Source: Meconema thalassinum (Eukaryota > Arthropoda > Insecta > Orthoptera > Tettigoniidae). From it: DNA of 64,000 bases. Below are positions 10,102 to 22,899 of this stretch, piece by piece (the first letter of the stretch is position 1; each line of letters opens with the position of its first letter). The notes below the pieces were generated by a model. The model ran no database searches. It was given only the letters and a program-made list of their open reading frames with translations, and was not told the DNA's origin. The translations under genes and the position numbers were made by a program. Where the stretch lies: positions 1,290,396,792 to 1,290,460,791 of the forward strand of contig OX336389.2 of the NCBI GenBank assembly GCA_946902985.2, in the 5' to 3' direction.

Positions 10102-12930
10102 CCATTCTCATGTCCATTAAAGCATGGTTTCACAAAACGTATATGCTTTTGAGGTGTTTAATACCTCTTCCCACTGTAACATGGCTATTTTCCTGTTTTA
10201 GACGGCAAATAACCTATGAAGGTTAAAGCATATGTCATCATGTATTTTTTCAACTATCTCACCTAATTTTAGGGTTCTTTGTTTGCGTGATATAGATTTT
10301 TTCAATTTGGGGGGGGGGGTAGTTTTTACCCTCCTACTATTATTCATGAAAAAACAAAAAGATCCGAGGTCCAATTATCATTTGTACATGTTTAACACCT
10401 CCCCCCCCACACCCCTGTAAAATCACTATTTTCTGTTTTAGGGGTGAAGTGATCTATCCCGGTAAAAACCTATGTCATAACCAATTATTTAAGCCATCAC
10501 ACCTAATTTGACGGATCTTAGTTTCCAAGATATCAATTTTTCAATTTGGGGGTAGTTTCCACCCCCTGCGATTTTTCATCAAAAACAAAAGATCTTAGGT
10601 TCATTTATAATTTTTAAGTGTTTAACACGTTTTTTTTTCATAACATGACTATTTACTGTGTTAGGGGTGAAATGACCAATCTAGGTAAAAGCCTATATCA
10701 CAAACTATTTTTAAAGCTATCACGCCTAATTTTAGGGTTCTTAGTTTCAAAGATATTGAATTTTCAATTTTTGGGGGTAGTTTCACCCCCCCCCCCAAGG
10801 GGGACGTCGCCCCAAGTGCTAGGACCCCTCATACAAGACCCTAACATGATTGGTTTGCGAGATATTAACAAAATTGTATTTAGGCTCTTTTGACAAAAAG
10901 GAATCATACATTCAAAAATCGGGTCGTCACCCCAAGGTCTAGGATGCTGCCAATGGCAAAATCCCATCAGGGGTTCAGAAAATATTAACGAAACTATAGT
11001 TAGGCCCTTTTGACAAAAGCCATCGGTGTGCATACATACAAAAAAATATTATTTACCCCTGGGTAAGGGTAGTTTTTATTTTGGGGTGGACATACCTCGT
11101 CCATAAAAAAGGGGTAGTTCACCACGAGTCCTACGTCACCCCATATGTTTAAATCTAATTATTGGTTAGCGAGATACTAAAAAGCGGATGACCTATTAGT
11201 TTTTTGGTTCTTAATAAATATTAAAAAAACTCATCTATAAATAATCATTTATAAAGCCCACTCTCTTAAAAAAGCCCACTCCAAGTGCGCATGCATTCAA
11301 AAAAAATACTTTCACCCCCGGGTAAGGGTGGTTTTTATTTGGGGGTGCATAAACCCCGTCCATTGAAAAAGGGAGTTCACCATGAATCCTACGACACCCC
11401 ATATGTTTAAATCCGATTATTGGTTAGCGAGATACTAAAAAGTGATGACCTATTTGTTTTTTGGTTCTTAATAAATATTAAATAAAAACTCATTTATAAA
11501 TAATCATTTATAAAGCCCGCTCTCTTACAAAAGCCCACCCCAAGTGCGCATGCATACAAAAAAATACTATTTCACCCCCCCCCCCCGGGTAAGGGTAGTT
11601 TTTATTTGGGGGTGCATAAACCCTGTCCATAGAAAAGGGGAGTTCACCACAGGTCCTACGATACCCCATAAGTTTAAATCCCATTATTGGTTAGCAAGAT
11701 ACTAAAAACAGATGACCTATTAGTTTTTTGGGTCTGAATAAATATTTTAAAAAAACTCAGCTATAAATAATCATTTATAAAGCCCGCTCTCTTACAAAAG
11801 CCTAACCCAAGTGCGCATGCATACAAAAAAAATACTATTTCACCCCGGGTAAGAGTAGTTTTTATTTGGGGGTGCATAAACCACGTCCATAGAAAAAGGG
11901 AGTTCACCATGAGTCCTACGACACCCCATATGTTTAATTCCGATTATTGGTTAGCGAGATACTAAAAAGCGGATGACCTATTAGTTATTTGGTTCTTAAT
12001 AAATATTTACAAAAACCTCATCTATAAATAATCATTTATAAAGCCCGCTCTCTTACAAAAGCCCACCCCAAGTGCGCATGCATACAAAAAAATACTATTT
12101 CAACCCCCCCCCCCCCGGGTAAGGGTAGTTTTTATTTGGGGGTGCATATACCCCGTCCATAGAAAAGGGGAGTTCACCTCGAGTCCTACGATATCCCATA
12201 TGTTTATATCCAGTTATTGGTTAGCAAGATACTGAAAAGCAGATGACCTATTAGTTTTTTTTTGGTTCTTAATAAATATTAAAAAAAACTCATCTAGAAA
12301 TAATCATTTAAAAAGCCCGCTCTTTTACAAAAGCCGTCAAGTTCGTATGCATACAAAAAAAATACTATTTCACCCCCAGGTAAGGGTAGTTTTATTTTGG
12401 GGTGGACATGCTTCATTCATAGGAAAGGGGGGTTCACCACGAGTCCTACCACACCCCATATGTTTAAATCCCATTGTTGGTTAGCAAAATACTAAAAAGC
12501 TACCTATTAGTTTTTTTGTTCTTAATAAATATTTCAAAAAACTCATTTATATATAATTATTTAAAAAGCCCACCCACTTACAAAATCCCCTAGTGCGCAT
12601 GCGTAAAAAAACAAAAACAAAAATTTAATTTATTATGGCGTTGACCCGTTTGTATGTTGTTCATGTGCAAAAACGTTTAATTTCAAATTAGCATTGACAT
12701 GCATATATGTATCAAAAAGAAAGCCACTTTTACTAACAAATTAAAATTTCACCCCCGTGTAGGGGTAGGTTTTATTTTAGGGTTGAAATGAGTGGTCCAT
12801 AGCAAAGCCCCCCGTCAGCTCGAGTCCAACGTCACCTCATTCGTTAAAGTCCGACCATGCGTTCGAGAGATATCGGCAAAAGTTTATATGAAAGTAGGGG
12901 GTGTAGCAGAACTGTCCAATTGACACTACT
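9005..12930 (-). repeat. Right arm of the 12-kb inverted-repeat element, with terminus
   Basis: Reverse complement of the left arm from 9005 to about 12570, carrying one more ~265-bp subunit than the left. The extra 12570-12930 segment contains the Polinton-like terminal block and ends GACACTACT at 12930. It lacks the SINE found in the left arm: the empty site reads GAGCGCAGAAATCGAACC in the left-arm orientation at about 9869-9886. This arm is therefore the more complete end of the element. Confidence 0.85.
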
Positions 12931-15007
12931 GAGGTCATTATGGCGAATCCAATTCAAGCCTTGATGGTGAGTTCAACCATAATGCGAAGGACCAGCTTTT
13001 GGAAATGGAAATGCTAAATTGTATATAACAATAACTAACTAACCAACTAAAGTACGATTTCAGCATTGTACATACGCTAGCAAGGCTGCTGCATCATATA
13101 GGATTGTACACACGTTTAAAGCAGTCGGCCAAGGTGACCGCAGCAGCGGATAACAAAGCCGCCGCTTGGCGCTCTTATTTTATATGAAAGACCCTGTAAT
13201 AGTTGTTAAGTATAATCCAGGAGGCGGTGCTCCAGTGACTGTGAACACGTGTTTGAGGTGCAGGTGTTAAAAGTTTCTTTTTATACTGGTTTGAAATGCA
13301 ACCTTGTAACGCTAGACCTACTTATGTACGTCAAATGGTTTGTAAATATTTCTTCCTTATTATGAAGACTATTTAGGTTATTTTAAGTTTATTTTTAAAT
13401 GAAACATGTATTGTAGTGGCAGTTATTTGGAGCTAAAAGTACTATTAATCCTTACAACTAACTTAATATAAATAAATATATCCCTAATAAAGTTTTGGCT
13501 AGGGATCTTTCGTGGATATATTATTTTAGGACACGTTTTTATCTGATATGGTTGGTGATTTGCAGTACATTAGAACTTTCCTTTTCATTAATTAACGTGT
13601 ATTTTGAGCTAACTCCTCCCAATCCTTGCCTGATGCCCTGAGAGTATGTGTTTGTATGTGATCGGATTTCACGAGGCTTGATTTTGGCCTTGGGCCCTGT
13701 GGTATCTCAGAGAAATCGGAGCACAATATCAATAATTATCCTTTAAGAATATGCCCTGAAAACTGAATGAAACTGAAAATGAGAGGGGTATTTTATGGTC
13801 AATGGGAATGTACAAAACAGCACATTCTGGGAAAAATAAAAAAGACGGCTTTTGCCTTAATGCAGCAAAACTTCCAGAGAATGCACCGAAATTAATATAT
13901 TGAGCAAGATTACGAAGGCAAATCTGAACAAGTAGAAATAATTGGCCTATTTTCATATATCTCTATGAACGTTTCCATTGAAAATTCTGAGCTAGTTATT
14001 GAGGTTTAAAGGGGCGGAACTACGAGGTTATCTGCCCCATTGAAAACTCTCCCGTCCCTAAAATTATATATTCCATGTGATGTACTAAACAAACGACTTG
14101 TCTCCACCAACACCATTACTTCGAGAAATAACAAGCTGTTTATATATGCCAACACCAATAATAATGTGCTGTGTGTATTACTTTCAGCATAGGTGATTAA
14201 GGCTCCTCCAAGGACATGCCTTCTTTCTGTCATGGAAATTCATTTCTAGAAAAGTCAAAAGCACGTCTTTTATGATTTACGAACAGTGAGTCACAGAATT
14301 TACTATCATTAGATAAAGGTTATTTAATATAAAATCAATCTTATTCATGGCTTAAATAGGATACGAGAGATAAAAATAATATCTTTTAAAAATTCGAACT
14401 GATGCCATCTTGAATAATCTACACTAAACGCCGAAGAAAGATACCATGTAATAAGTTTCATTTCCATCGAGTAATTAGATCGCCAGAAATGTCATTCGGA
14501 GTGGTTAAAAATCACATGGAGACAAAGTTATTGTTCGTACTTACTTAATAGTCCCATAGCAACATACAAAATTTCAGTTTGATTACTTAATTAGTTTGAG
14601 AGATAATTTGAACTGTGTGATATATCGCATGAACGCCATGTTGGAATGTTTTATGTTTATGCTGTAGAGTTATATGCCAGAATATTAGTTCATTAGACCA
14701 ATTTACATTTCTCTCATATTTTAAGACAAAAAAATGTTATTAAAAAAATTGTGCTCAACGTCAATTTTACGTTGTCATAAAATTTAAATTAAATTAGACG
14801 TTAGTCTTTTAACCCCTGAAGATAGTCTGTGCCTTGCATATCTTGAACAATTATATATATTTAATTTTCACCGCAATGCTGGTTTAGTGCTCACCAGATT
14901 ATTGAAGGTGTGGTACACACCACCCTTTAAGTTTCCTCTTATGAATGATGGAATAAATCTGAATATTTTAGATTCCAGGCAGTTGTGCTGTGCAATTACA
15001 CCATTAT
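12931..15007. other. Intergenic, no feature recognised
   Basis: About 2 kb of AT-rich sequence between the two inverted-repeat elements. Several 60-75-codon open stretches exist on the minus strand (13729-13956, 14006-14233) but show no domain, biased composition or conserved motif. The first six bases (GAGGTC) would be the target duplication of the preceding element if its end is at 12930. Confidence 0.5.
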
Positions 15008-15417
15008 ATTATAAGAAAATATTTCATTCTGCCTTTTCAATACAATTTTTATGAAAAAGGTAATCACAGGTAAATGTTTCGGAGGTAGCTTACTCCCCCT
15101 TCATCAGCCTGCTTATCAAACAATAGAAAACTTTTCATGCCGTACAAATATAAATTGAAATGAAGAAAAAACACTTTTACACTGAATATCACTAAAATTA
15201 AACAGATTGTAAAAATTATTGCATGCTAATATAGAATGGTTAATGTTTAAAAGTTGTTATATATAAAAACAAAGTACATAGTTCAGGTTGAACCCTGGCA
15301 TTGGTCCAGTCCTCTTATTCTGATTGTTCACCTACTATTACTTGTTATCGGAATAAATAGGTCCATTAATAAAATTAGGAACACTCATTGTGGTTTAAAA
15401 TAGAGTTCAATGCACCT
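15008..15417 (+). repeat. Left arm of the foldback element
   Basis: About 410 bp, continuous, ending around GAGTTCAATGCAC. It is the reference for the uninterrupted form of the right arm. Confidence 0.75.
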
Positions 15418-15604
15418 CAATTTCTTTTAACAGAAAGGACATGACCATTTCATTCTCCGGTGTTGACCGAAGGGAGGTGCCGCAGTCACGCAATTAAGAC
15501 AGCACGTTCTGGCCGCATCCGCCCAATTCAATGAATATGCGTTTGGTAACACACAGACAACTCGACAATTGAACCGTTTTTATCAGGTTCATTATTTTTT
15601 GTCA

Positions 15605-15677
<73 letters not shown>

Positions 15678-17525
15678 GTTACGTGCAAGAGCCCGTCCCA
15701 ACGTTTTCAAACATGTATCTACCCTTAGATGTGACTTCATGACATTTTGAAATGACCGCATGGTCGCTTGGTTCCGTTTGTGAACACGAGATGGTAGCTG
15801 CTGTCGGACTTTGGCGTTTCTTCACGTGGTTCCTTCTTCTCCGCTAGAGTGTGTTGGTTGTGCCTTATAAAACTCTTCCTATTCGTGGCATAATTGAAGG
15901 CAATTATATTCTACGTCATAAACAAAAGACTATATATACTTCATGCCGCCAAAACATTTTAGTGGTGTCGTGTGAATATTATTTGGTTTTCACATTGTCG
16001 TAATATGTGGCTAAATTTAATTGGTCCAATTTAAATAAACCTGGTGCATGCTGGGTGGCCTTCTTCGCTTTTGTCATCCTTCTTGTGAATAATAAGTTGT
16101 GACTAATTGCTGGGAGAGGAACTTCGCCTATTGTGAATCTCGCCAGGGCGAGGGCTTTGCCCTCGTCCACGCTAACTTGGGAATATATCCCAGTATTTGA
16201 TGTTACGTATTAGTGTGCAACTATCATCTATGAAAATCGTGTAAATAGTTTCTTCGGCCTTAATATGGAAATGCGATTTTGGTGTGCATCTCTTCGACAG
16301 CGACTGGCAGCCATCTGCTATTTTAGTTTATTTCTGATGCTATAAATCCTTTAAGGATGTCTAAGTAGTGTTTAAAAAATTAGTGTTTGCCCTAAAGGTA
16401 TGTTTTGCATTTTATTATTTTAAATTATTGGAGCTCCAGATTTTGCATTGTGTACTGAGTGTTTGTTTTGGTTCTGAAAGGTTGACCTTTGGAATAGATA
16501 TGTCACCTATGAAAATGTAAATTTTTTGTTAAACTATATTTGTCCGGGGAACACTACTGTTTTTCTTCTTATTTTATTATTTGGCATCTGGCTAAGGCAT
16601 TTTCTTCTTATAATATTATGGTACTGGCCAGACGAATCTATTAACACTAGGCCTAAATTGGTTCATTAGTCGGTCGGTTTTTAGTCTGAGCCGTTGCCTG
16701 TAAAAACTATTTGATCTCGTAGTGGCTTGAGTTTGTTTATATCTAGCTGTTTTCTCACTGGAGAAGATTTAATTTAAAATTGTAAATTACGCGTTTCACA
16801 TAAATACGTACTGATGTACCTTCAACTGTTCTTGGTCGCCATGGTAACTTGTTGACAGAAGTGCATTGTGGGTTTTGTTTTTCTGGCGTGTTTTGAAGTG
16901 CACGTTCTTGGGTCATGGTGATGTTGGTTAACTTATTTGTTTTAAATTTTCCTTTGGGTTTCCTTTTTTGGAGTTTTCTTGGTACTCCTTCGTTATTCTT
17001 TCGTTGCCTTGTTTATGGTAATAATTTTGCACTAGTTTTTTTTTTGATTCTCCAAGGCCCTCATGGTCCAGTTTGGGAATATGTCTGGTGCTTATTTAGT
17101 GTTTTTTTTGGTTTGTAGCTTGTTATGCTCTTACCTCAAGTAATTGTTTTTTTATATCGGCCTTAAATATTTATTATTTCTACAGTGAGAATTCTAGCTG
17201 AGATTTTATTTTATTTTGAAATTTATGCTGCCTGATGCATGTTCTGTTTTCTGGTGGAGGTGTTTCTTTTTAAATTTTAACATTAAATTTTCTCTTAAAA
17301 TTTTTAAGCAACTGTTGTGGCATTATTTCGTCGGCAGCAATTCCATTAGTTGTTGGAGTGTGTCTGTAGAATAGCCTGTGCGTTGTCCCCTTCTCCTCCT
17401 TCCTTCCACCCCTTTGGAGCTCTTCTGTTGGGACATGTCATCTGGAGGTGATTTTGGTTGCTGAAGCGAGGCGGACCTCTAAATGAGGTAAGTTGGCCCA
17501 TCCACGCTGGCCGTCAACCGTGTCA

Positions 17526-17557
<32 letters not shown>

Positions 17558-19508
17558 CTTCCTTCATGTCACATTATTGTGACATAAGTTTCTCTGTCTT
17601 TCGTACTGCGCATAAACTTCATACATACCTCGCAATATGGTGAAATATTTCACCCTTCTGCTAACTCACTTTATGTACAATTTTACCATTGGTTGAAGCA
17701 CTACTTGTTGCCAGGCTTTGCCTTCGCCATTGGACCCCCTCCACCCATGTATACGGAGAGGGGATGTTTGTCGTATCTACGACTTATTTTTCTCGGGCGC
17801 GTTACTGCGTTCTTTAAGAGAAGGCTTCTTCCTTCCAATTGGGGCCGTCATGTAAGACGGACGTGTGTGCACGTGTCGGGCTTTTGCCCGCTCCCAGAAA
17901 GCAACTAAATGTAAGTACGATTCAGTCATTGAATTTATCTAACTTGAGGTCATTTTAAATTTCTGTTTCTCCATATTTTTTCATTTTGTGTCTCCTTCGA
18001 TTCACTTATAATTTTCCTTTCTTATGATGATGTGAATTCGATCCATGAACCAAAGTCCCTTCGTCTTTGTTTATGTTAGTTTAGCGAAGTCTCTGTGTTT
18101 ATTTGTCATCCCTCCCTTTCATGTAATCGGTTTTATTTTTACGTAAATCTCTCAGGTCTGAAATATCTGCTATTTTTCAACGAGGCTTAATTATGCTCTG
18201 TATTGCATCACCACCTAGTTCGGCGTTCTTTGAGGACGACCTCCGGTAGATTGTCGCATTAGAGCCTTGTTTTTTGTGGATGGAATCGGTGAAGTTACGG
18301 AGCTGAGTCTCACGTCTTCAGCCAGATCCTCCCTCTGTTTTATTGAAATGTATGTGAGCGATGGTCATCGTGCTAATCACTGTCCATGCGCCACATTACT
18401 TTCTTTGTTTCATCGTATGTCGTTGGGATTCGACATTTCTACCTCTGCGTAAGCCTACATCTTCCTACGAAGCATATTTCTTAGCTGATTGATTTTTTTC
18501 TTTTATTTCCTGTCCCGGTAATGTCAAGTAATTTAATGTAATTTTCATTTCGTTTATTTTTATGTGTTAATTTTGTGTTACTTCCTCTGACTTCGTTGTA
18601 TTACGTAACTCAGTGTCATCCCCCACCCCCCGTTTCCCTACATACGCACACCTCCACTCCCCACTCGTTTACCCCTACCCCATGATTTCACAACATCATA
18701 AACGCCGTAGTTCTGTTTTTATGCGGAGTAGTCCAGATCATGTCATCTCTGTAAGTAGTCATTCTTGTAATCTATCCCACGAATTTCTTTAATTTCTTTA
18801 ATTTTGCTTCATCTTTTTTTAAGTTTTATTATTGAATCGCGTTTCCAATTAGTTGCTATTATGATTTGAATTTATTTCTAGATTCCTTTTATTTTACATT
18901 TAAGTTGCTCGTGTTTTATTTTCATTTCTAATTTGTAATCAGTACACATGTGTTAATTTTATTATTAATATATTTTTATTCAGTAAGTACAATATTTGCT
19001 TCTGTCTTATGATTTCTCGTATTTGAGTTCCTCGTTTGTCTTTCGATTCGACTTAGTCTTGTCTTCGCACTGTAGCGAAGTTACGACTAACACGGTCTCT
19101 GGGACCCTTGCTCTATTACTTAAGTTTAATTTTTCCTTTTGATTTTATCTTAAACATTTGTTCTGGCTTACTTTCTGTGGAAGTCTTCTTTCTTTCGATT
19201 CGGAATCTTGGGCCCAGCACGCATCGAAAGAATTATCCCTTCCTCGTTCCCTACGTGATCCTGTTTAGTTTTTGTTGTTTTTCCTTCCACTGTATTCCTC
19301 ATACCTCTGCTATTTTGTTTAACGTAAAAGCACAAAGCGGTGCACAATATATCCATTAAGAAGATCATTTTGGACTAAAATGAAACAAGAACTGGAAACT
19401 AATGAAACATAGCTAATTTGTAATATCTCCTGCTAAAATATTTTAATTTTTTATGTACAAAAAGAAAATGTTTTAAAGTGTCGACAACTGTCACTCATAC
19501 ACATCTAA
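15418..19508. other. Noncoding centre of the foldback element
   Basis: Four kilobases, T-rich on this strand, with (ATT)n at about 15604-15677 and 17526-17558. The open frames in it are short, lie in microsatellites or low-complexity T-rich DNA, and match nothing I know. I see no transposase, reverse transcriptase or RNA gene. Confidence 0.5.
15604..15677. repeat. (ATT)n microsatellite
   Basis: About 24 uninterrupted ATT units; gives a poly-Asn reading frame on the minus strand that should be ignored. Confidence 0.95.
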
Positions 19509-19672
19509 GTGCATTGAACTCTATTTTAAACCACAATGAGTGTTCCTAATTTTATTAATGGACCTATTTATTCCGACAACATGTAATAGTAGGTGAACTA
19601 TCAGAATAAGAGGACTGGACCAATGACAGGGTTCACCCTGAACTATGTACATTTTTAATATATATAACAACT

Positions 19673-20049
19673 ATAATAATATCGTATGGCCTCGGGTGCC
19701 TGGTGCAAGCTTTGTTAATTGACACCCAGAGGGTAGCTTGCATGTCGAATTTCGTCGTTCCTTTGAACGCTATGAAAGTCAAGGAGGTTAGATATCTAAA
19801 CTCCTTGACACTACAGCGCTTTCAAGTAGATAATGGAGGAACTTTGTGTTGGCGGAAAATCCCGAGATTAATTTTGCCATTGAACACGGCCTACTGAATT
19901 CAAATGGGTTCTTTAACATGCCAACAACGTATGACATGAGTATCGTGATTTTTGTCGCCTTCAAAAATCACTTACCATGGCCAGGGGCGAACCTGCAATC
20001 TTGGGGTTGGTAGTCCGACACTATAACCACTCACCCACCGTGGCAAGCT
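19673..20049 (-). mobile_element. tRNA-derived SINE, family B, with 12-bp target duplication
   Basis: On the minus strand the head has box A-like GGGTGAGTGGTTATAGTG and box B-like GCAGGTTCGCCCC. The tail reads GAGGCCATACGATATTATTAT. Target duplication TATATAACAACT at 19661-19672 and 20050-20061. The uninterrupted site is present in the left arm of the foldback element, which proves insertion. Not a functional tRNA gene. Confidence 0.8.
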
Positions 20050-20148
20050 TATATAACAACTTTTAACCATTAACCATTCTATATTAGCATGCAATAATTT
20101 TTATAATCTGTTTAATTTTAGTGATATGCAGTGTAAAAATTGTTTTAT

Positions 20149-21480
20149 CATTTCAAATGATCTTGTCGACTTAGTCGTTATGGTTGGGGTCCATCGTAAT
20201 GCGTTACGGACACGGACACGGAGACGGACGTGACGTCATGCAGCCGCGCGGGAAGTGACGTCATGCAGCTGCGCGGGAACGTGACATCATGCTCACGCAA
20301 GGAGCGAGAAGCAGACGCTAATGATTATTGGAGTCTGTTGAAAGAGGCCTGGCGTCAAGCGACCTGGGACTTTGAGAGAAGCGAACACAAGAATACAGGG
20401 TGACTTCTAAAGAGATATACAAGATGCCATATAAGAATACAGGGTGCCTCCTAAAGCGGTGTGCAGGATGTCAGAGCAAAATACAGGCGAAGCGAACACA
20501 AGAATACAGGGTGACTTCAAAAGAGATATACAAGATGCCATACAAGAATAAGAATACAGGGTGCCTCACCAAGAGGTGTGCAGGATGTCAGAGCAAAGCA
20601 TCGAACCAGTCCCATTATTCCATCCCTACTCTCACTCAAAATAGCCCCCCCCCCCCCCCCTAATGTTCAGCCCGCCACTGCTCGCTCCCAGGTTCTACAA
20701 CTCATCTTCCAACTCTATACCGTTACACTAGTCTAGCCAGATCGAACACAGGCCTGCCTGGGGCAAAAACACTCCTTTTCAGAGAAATAACAACTCCGCA
20801 ACAAGCTTCACGAAAATCCAAATTAAAATCGAAAATTACATTCTACGACCACCAAATTCAGTAAACGTCCCTCATTTCAGTTACTCTATACTTTAAACAG
20901 ACACAGAAGGCATAGTCATGACTCCTTCATGGAGTAGGCTATTGTCTAATCATGTTCACCTCTCCTTCACCTTTACTATAAATTTCATAAACTCTATTTA
21001 AAAATCAGAAACTCACTCCACAAATCTGTAAATCAGTATTCTTCCCATATTTCAGATACACTATTCATTAAACAAACATATAAGGCATAGTTATGACCCC
21101 TTCATGGAGTAGGCTATTGTCTAAATCTGGACACTCATACTACATCCTTACACTAATTCAAATTTACGGCCAAATGATCCTTCTGACAGGGAGGCAAAGT
21201 TTTCCGCCGGCTTGCCTGGGATGATGGGCCACAAAACCGCTATCAAAAAGTACACAATTTACGCTTTATTCAACCGAACACATCTCTAATACAAGTACAA
21301 GAAACACATTTCTTCCCGTGACCCTTTTAAAGAGGTGCCCGCGCGGGAAGCCTAAGTTAATGGGTAATGCAGTCTGTTGAAAGAGTCCTGGGGCTTCGAG
21401 CAAAGCGAGAAGCCCTACTGAGCCTTTCTAACATGTGTAGCATTTGTAGCATGCGTCATTTGAAATGATACAACGTCTAG
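20149..21480. mobile_element. 1.3-kb insertion of unknown class in the foldback arm
   Basis: Bounded by an inverted GTNTATCATTTCAAATGA motif: forward at about 20141-20160 and as TCATTTGAAATGATAC near 21447-21462. Inside are a CRE-like TGACGTCATGCAGC element repeated at about 20230-20270, a 111-bp tandem duplication (20380-20490, 20491-20597), and two copies of CCTTCATGGAGTAGGCTATTG. The 87-codon open frame 20400-20663 follows the tandem duplication and shows Cys-rich repeats, probably by chance. No transposase. Confidence 0.45.
20380..20597. repeat. 111-bp tandem duplication
   Basis: Two units beginning AGCGAACACAAGAATACAGGG and ending GATGTCAGAGCAAA, with a few differences and a 6-base AATAAG insertion in the second. 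Confidence 0.85.
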
Positions 21481-21665
21481 TCTTTCAGACTGACTGTGAT
21501 TTATTTCTTCATGTTAATTTATATTTGTACGGCATGAAAAGTTCTCCAATGTTTGATAAGCAGGCTGATGAAGGGGGAGTAAGTTATCCCCGAAATATGT
21601 ACCTGTGATTACCATTTTCATAAAAATTGTATTGAAAAGGCGGAATTAAATATTTTCTTATAATA

Positions 21666-22326
21666 ATTTACGTCAATACGGACCCTAATGGGTAGCATTG
21701 TGACACTATTATATCATGAAGAGAAGGAAGAGGTCAGACCCCATAAAAGAATTAGAGCAAGTTATCAGGCAGTAAAGAAAACAGTCAATAAGAGAGAGAA
21801 AATGGAGTATCAGAATAAGAATTAAGGGAGTGTTAACAAGGGGTGGTGAAATGAAGAGATGGACAAGTAACCAGAAGCAATGTCGGACTTTACTCAGGCC
21901 ATGTGGGTCTCAACTTCCAATTAAGGTAAATGCACCAATGGTCGTCATGTAAAGACAGATTTAGTCAAGAAAATATATACACCTTATAGCCTACATTTTG
22001 GGAAATGTAATCAACAAAAGCACTGCACCTAACCTCAAACTCTACTCAAACACTAGGAAACTCTCAATATCGAAAATATTCGTTTTAGGAAAAATTAAGT
22101 ATTAAAAACAAAATGTTTTTGCCCTAGTCCTCGGCACGATGTCTTTGGATTTTTCCTATATTTGTCACCCGTTCGCACCAATGGCCGTCACATTGTTAGT
22201 TTTCCTTATCTGTTGTTTATATAGCATTTCTGTCAATTGTTGCGTAAGACACCGATTTATCGACTTGGAGGCTAACATTTACGAATAAAACAGTACCAGT
22301 AATTATGTTTTTTTTTAATAAAAAAT
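21666..22326. other. Intergenic, nothing recognised
   Basis: Unique AT-rich DNA followed by a poly-T/AT tract that leads into the 5S SINE. No gene seen. Confidence 0.5.
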
Positions 22327-22347
22327 GAAATATATATATATATATAT

Positions 22348-22567
22348 GCCAACGGCCTAGCCGTGTTGAAACACCGGATCCCATGAGAACTCCGCAGTTA
22401 AGCAACATTGGGCGCAGTCAGAACTTGGATGGTATGCCGGTTCTAGGCACTGCGCGCTGTTGGCCAACATAAGGAGGAGCGGAAAGGCCCTGGCCACCCT
22501 ACCGCAAGTAAACTCCGGCTGGGGGTAGCCTCTTCGGAGGCTCGGACCTGCCTTCGGGCAGAATACC
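22348..22567 (+). mobile_element. 5S-rRNA-derived SINE (SINE3 type)
   Basis: The first 117 bases (22348-22464) are a diverged 5S rRNA: a GCCAACGG start, CAGTTAAGCAAC (box A), a GAACTTGGATGG box C and a GCTGTTGGC end. A non-5S body follows (CCTACCGCAAGTAAACTCC, CGGACCTGCCTTCGGGCAG). The head supplies an internal RNA polymerase III promoter. AT repeats flank both ends, hiding any target duplication. A functional 5S gene would not have this tail or so many substitutions. Confidence 0.85.
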
Positions 22568-22899
22568 AATTAATTAATTATTTTAATTAATATATATATA
22601 AGACGGCATCGGGAAGCGGGAAAGGTGGGTAGAAGACATACAGGCATGAAAATATCGTAATTCTGCTCTAAACACATTTATTATAAGTTATTTTTGTATT
22701 TACTTAATGTGCATTAGAAATACAACCTAATAATAATATTAATAATAATTGAAATTCGAACAATATAACCACAAGAACGTGTATTGATGTAGGCATCCCC
22801 GACCGATGTTCAAGAGCGAATGGTCATTTTCCGGGCTGTTATGCCGTGATCTTTTATTTTTATTTTTTTGACGGGGGATGGGAGGCTTAGTCACATAAA

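Larger units (their letters stand above)
713..12930. mobile_element. Large inverted-repeat element, probable internally deleted Polinton relative
   Basis: Two arms (713-4273 and 9005-12930) are inverted copies around a 4.7-kb centre. The right terminus (12790-12930) matches the end of the intact Polinton at 32577-50014. Both contain GAGTGGTCCATAGCAAAG, then CGTCAGC-CGAGTCCAAC, then ACCTCATT, then an AGAGATAT, and both finish GCAGAACT...CACTACT. The centre also keeps a fragment of the Polinton DUF8207-type gene. No polymerase, integrase, ATPase or capsid gene remains. The left arm lacks the last ~350 bases present on the right, so the left end is truncated at about 713 and the target duplication (expected to start GAGGTC) cannot be confirmed. 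Classification is by inference from the shared terminus and gene remnant. Confidence 0.65.
15008..21665. mobile_element. Foldback element with ~0.4-kb inverted arms and noncoding centre
   Basis: The left arm (15008-15417) is repeated in reverse complement at 19509-21665, where it is split by two later insertions. The arms start ATTATAAGAAAATATTT and contain, among other matches, a CTCCCCCTTCATCAGCCTGCTTATCAAAC segment (reverse complement at about 21559). The 4.1-kb centre carries no transposase. Flanking bases are too AT-rich to identify a target duplication. It could be a non-autonomous DNA transposon or a rearranged long repeat; I cannot assign a superfamily. Confidence 0.6.
19509..21665 (-). 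repeat. Right arm of the foldback element, split by two insertions
   Basis: Arm pieces lie at 19509-19672, 20050-20148 and about 21480-21665. Read together they match the left arm in reverse complement. The gaps are a SINE (19673-20049) and a 1.3-kb insertion (about 20149-21480). Confidence 0.75.

Noticed and set aside
15528..15761. Poly-Asn protein
   Set aside because: Translation of an (ATT)n microsatellite.
20400..20663. 87-codon Cys-rich repeat protein
   Set aside because: Arises from a 111-bp tandem duplication whose length is a multiple of three; ends in a poly-C run; no homologue recognised.
22348..22464. Functional 5S rRNA gene
   Set aside because: Many substitutions in stems and a SINE body attached; no T-run terminator at the 5S end.
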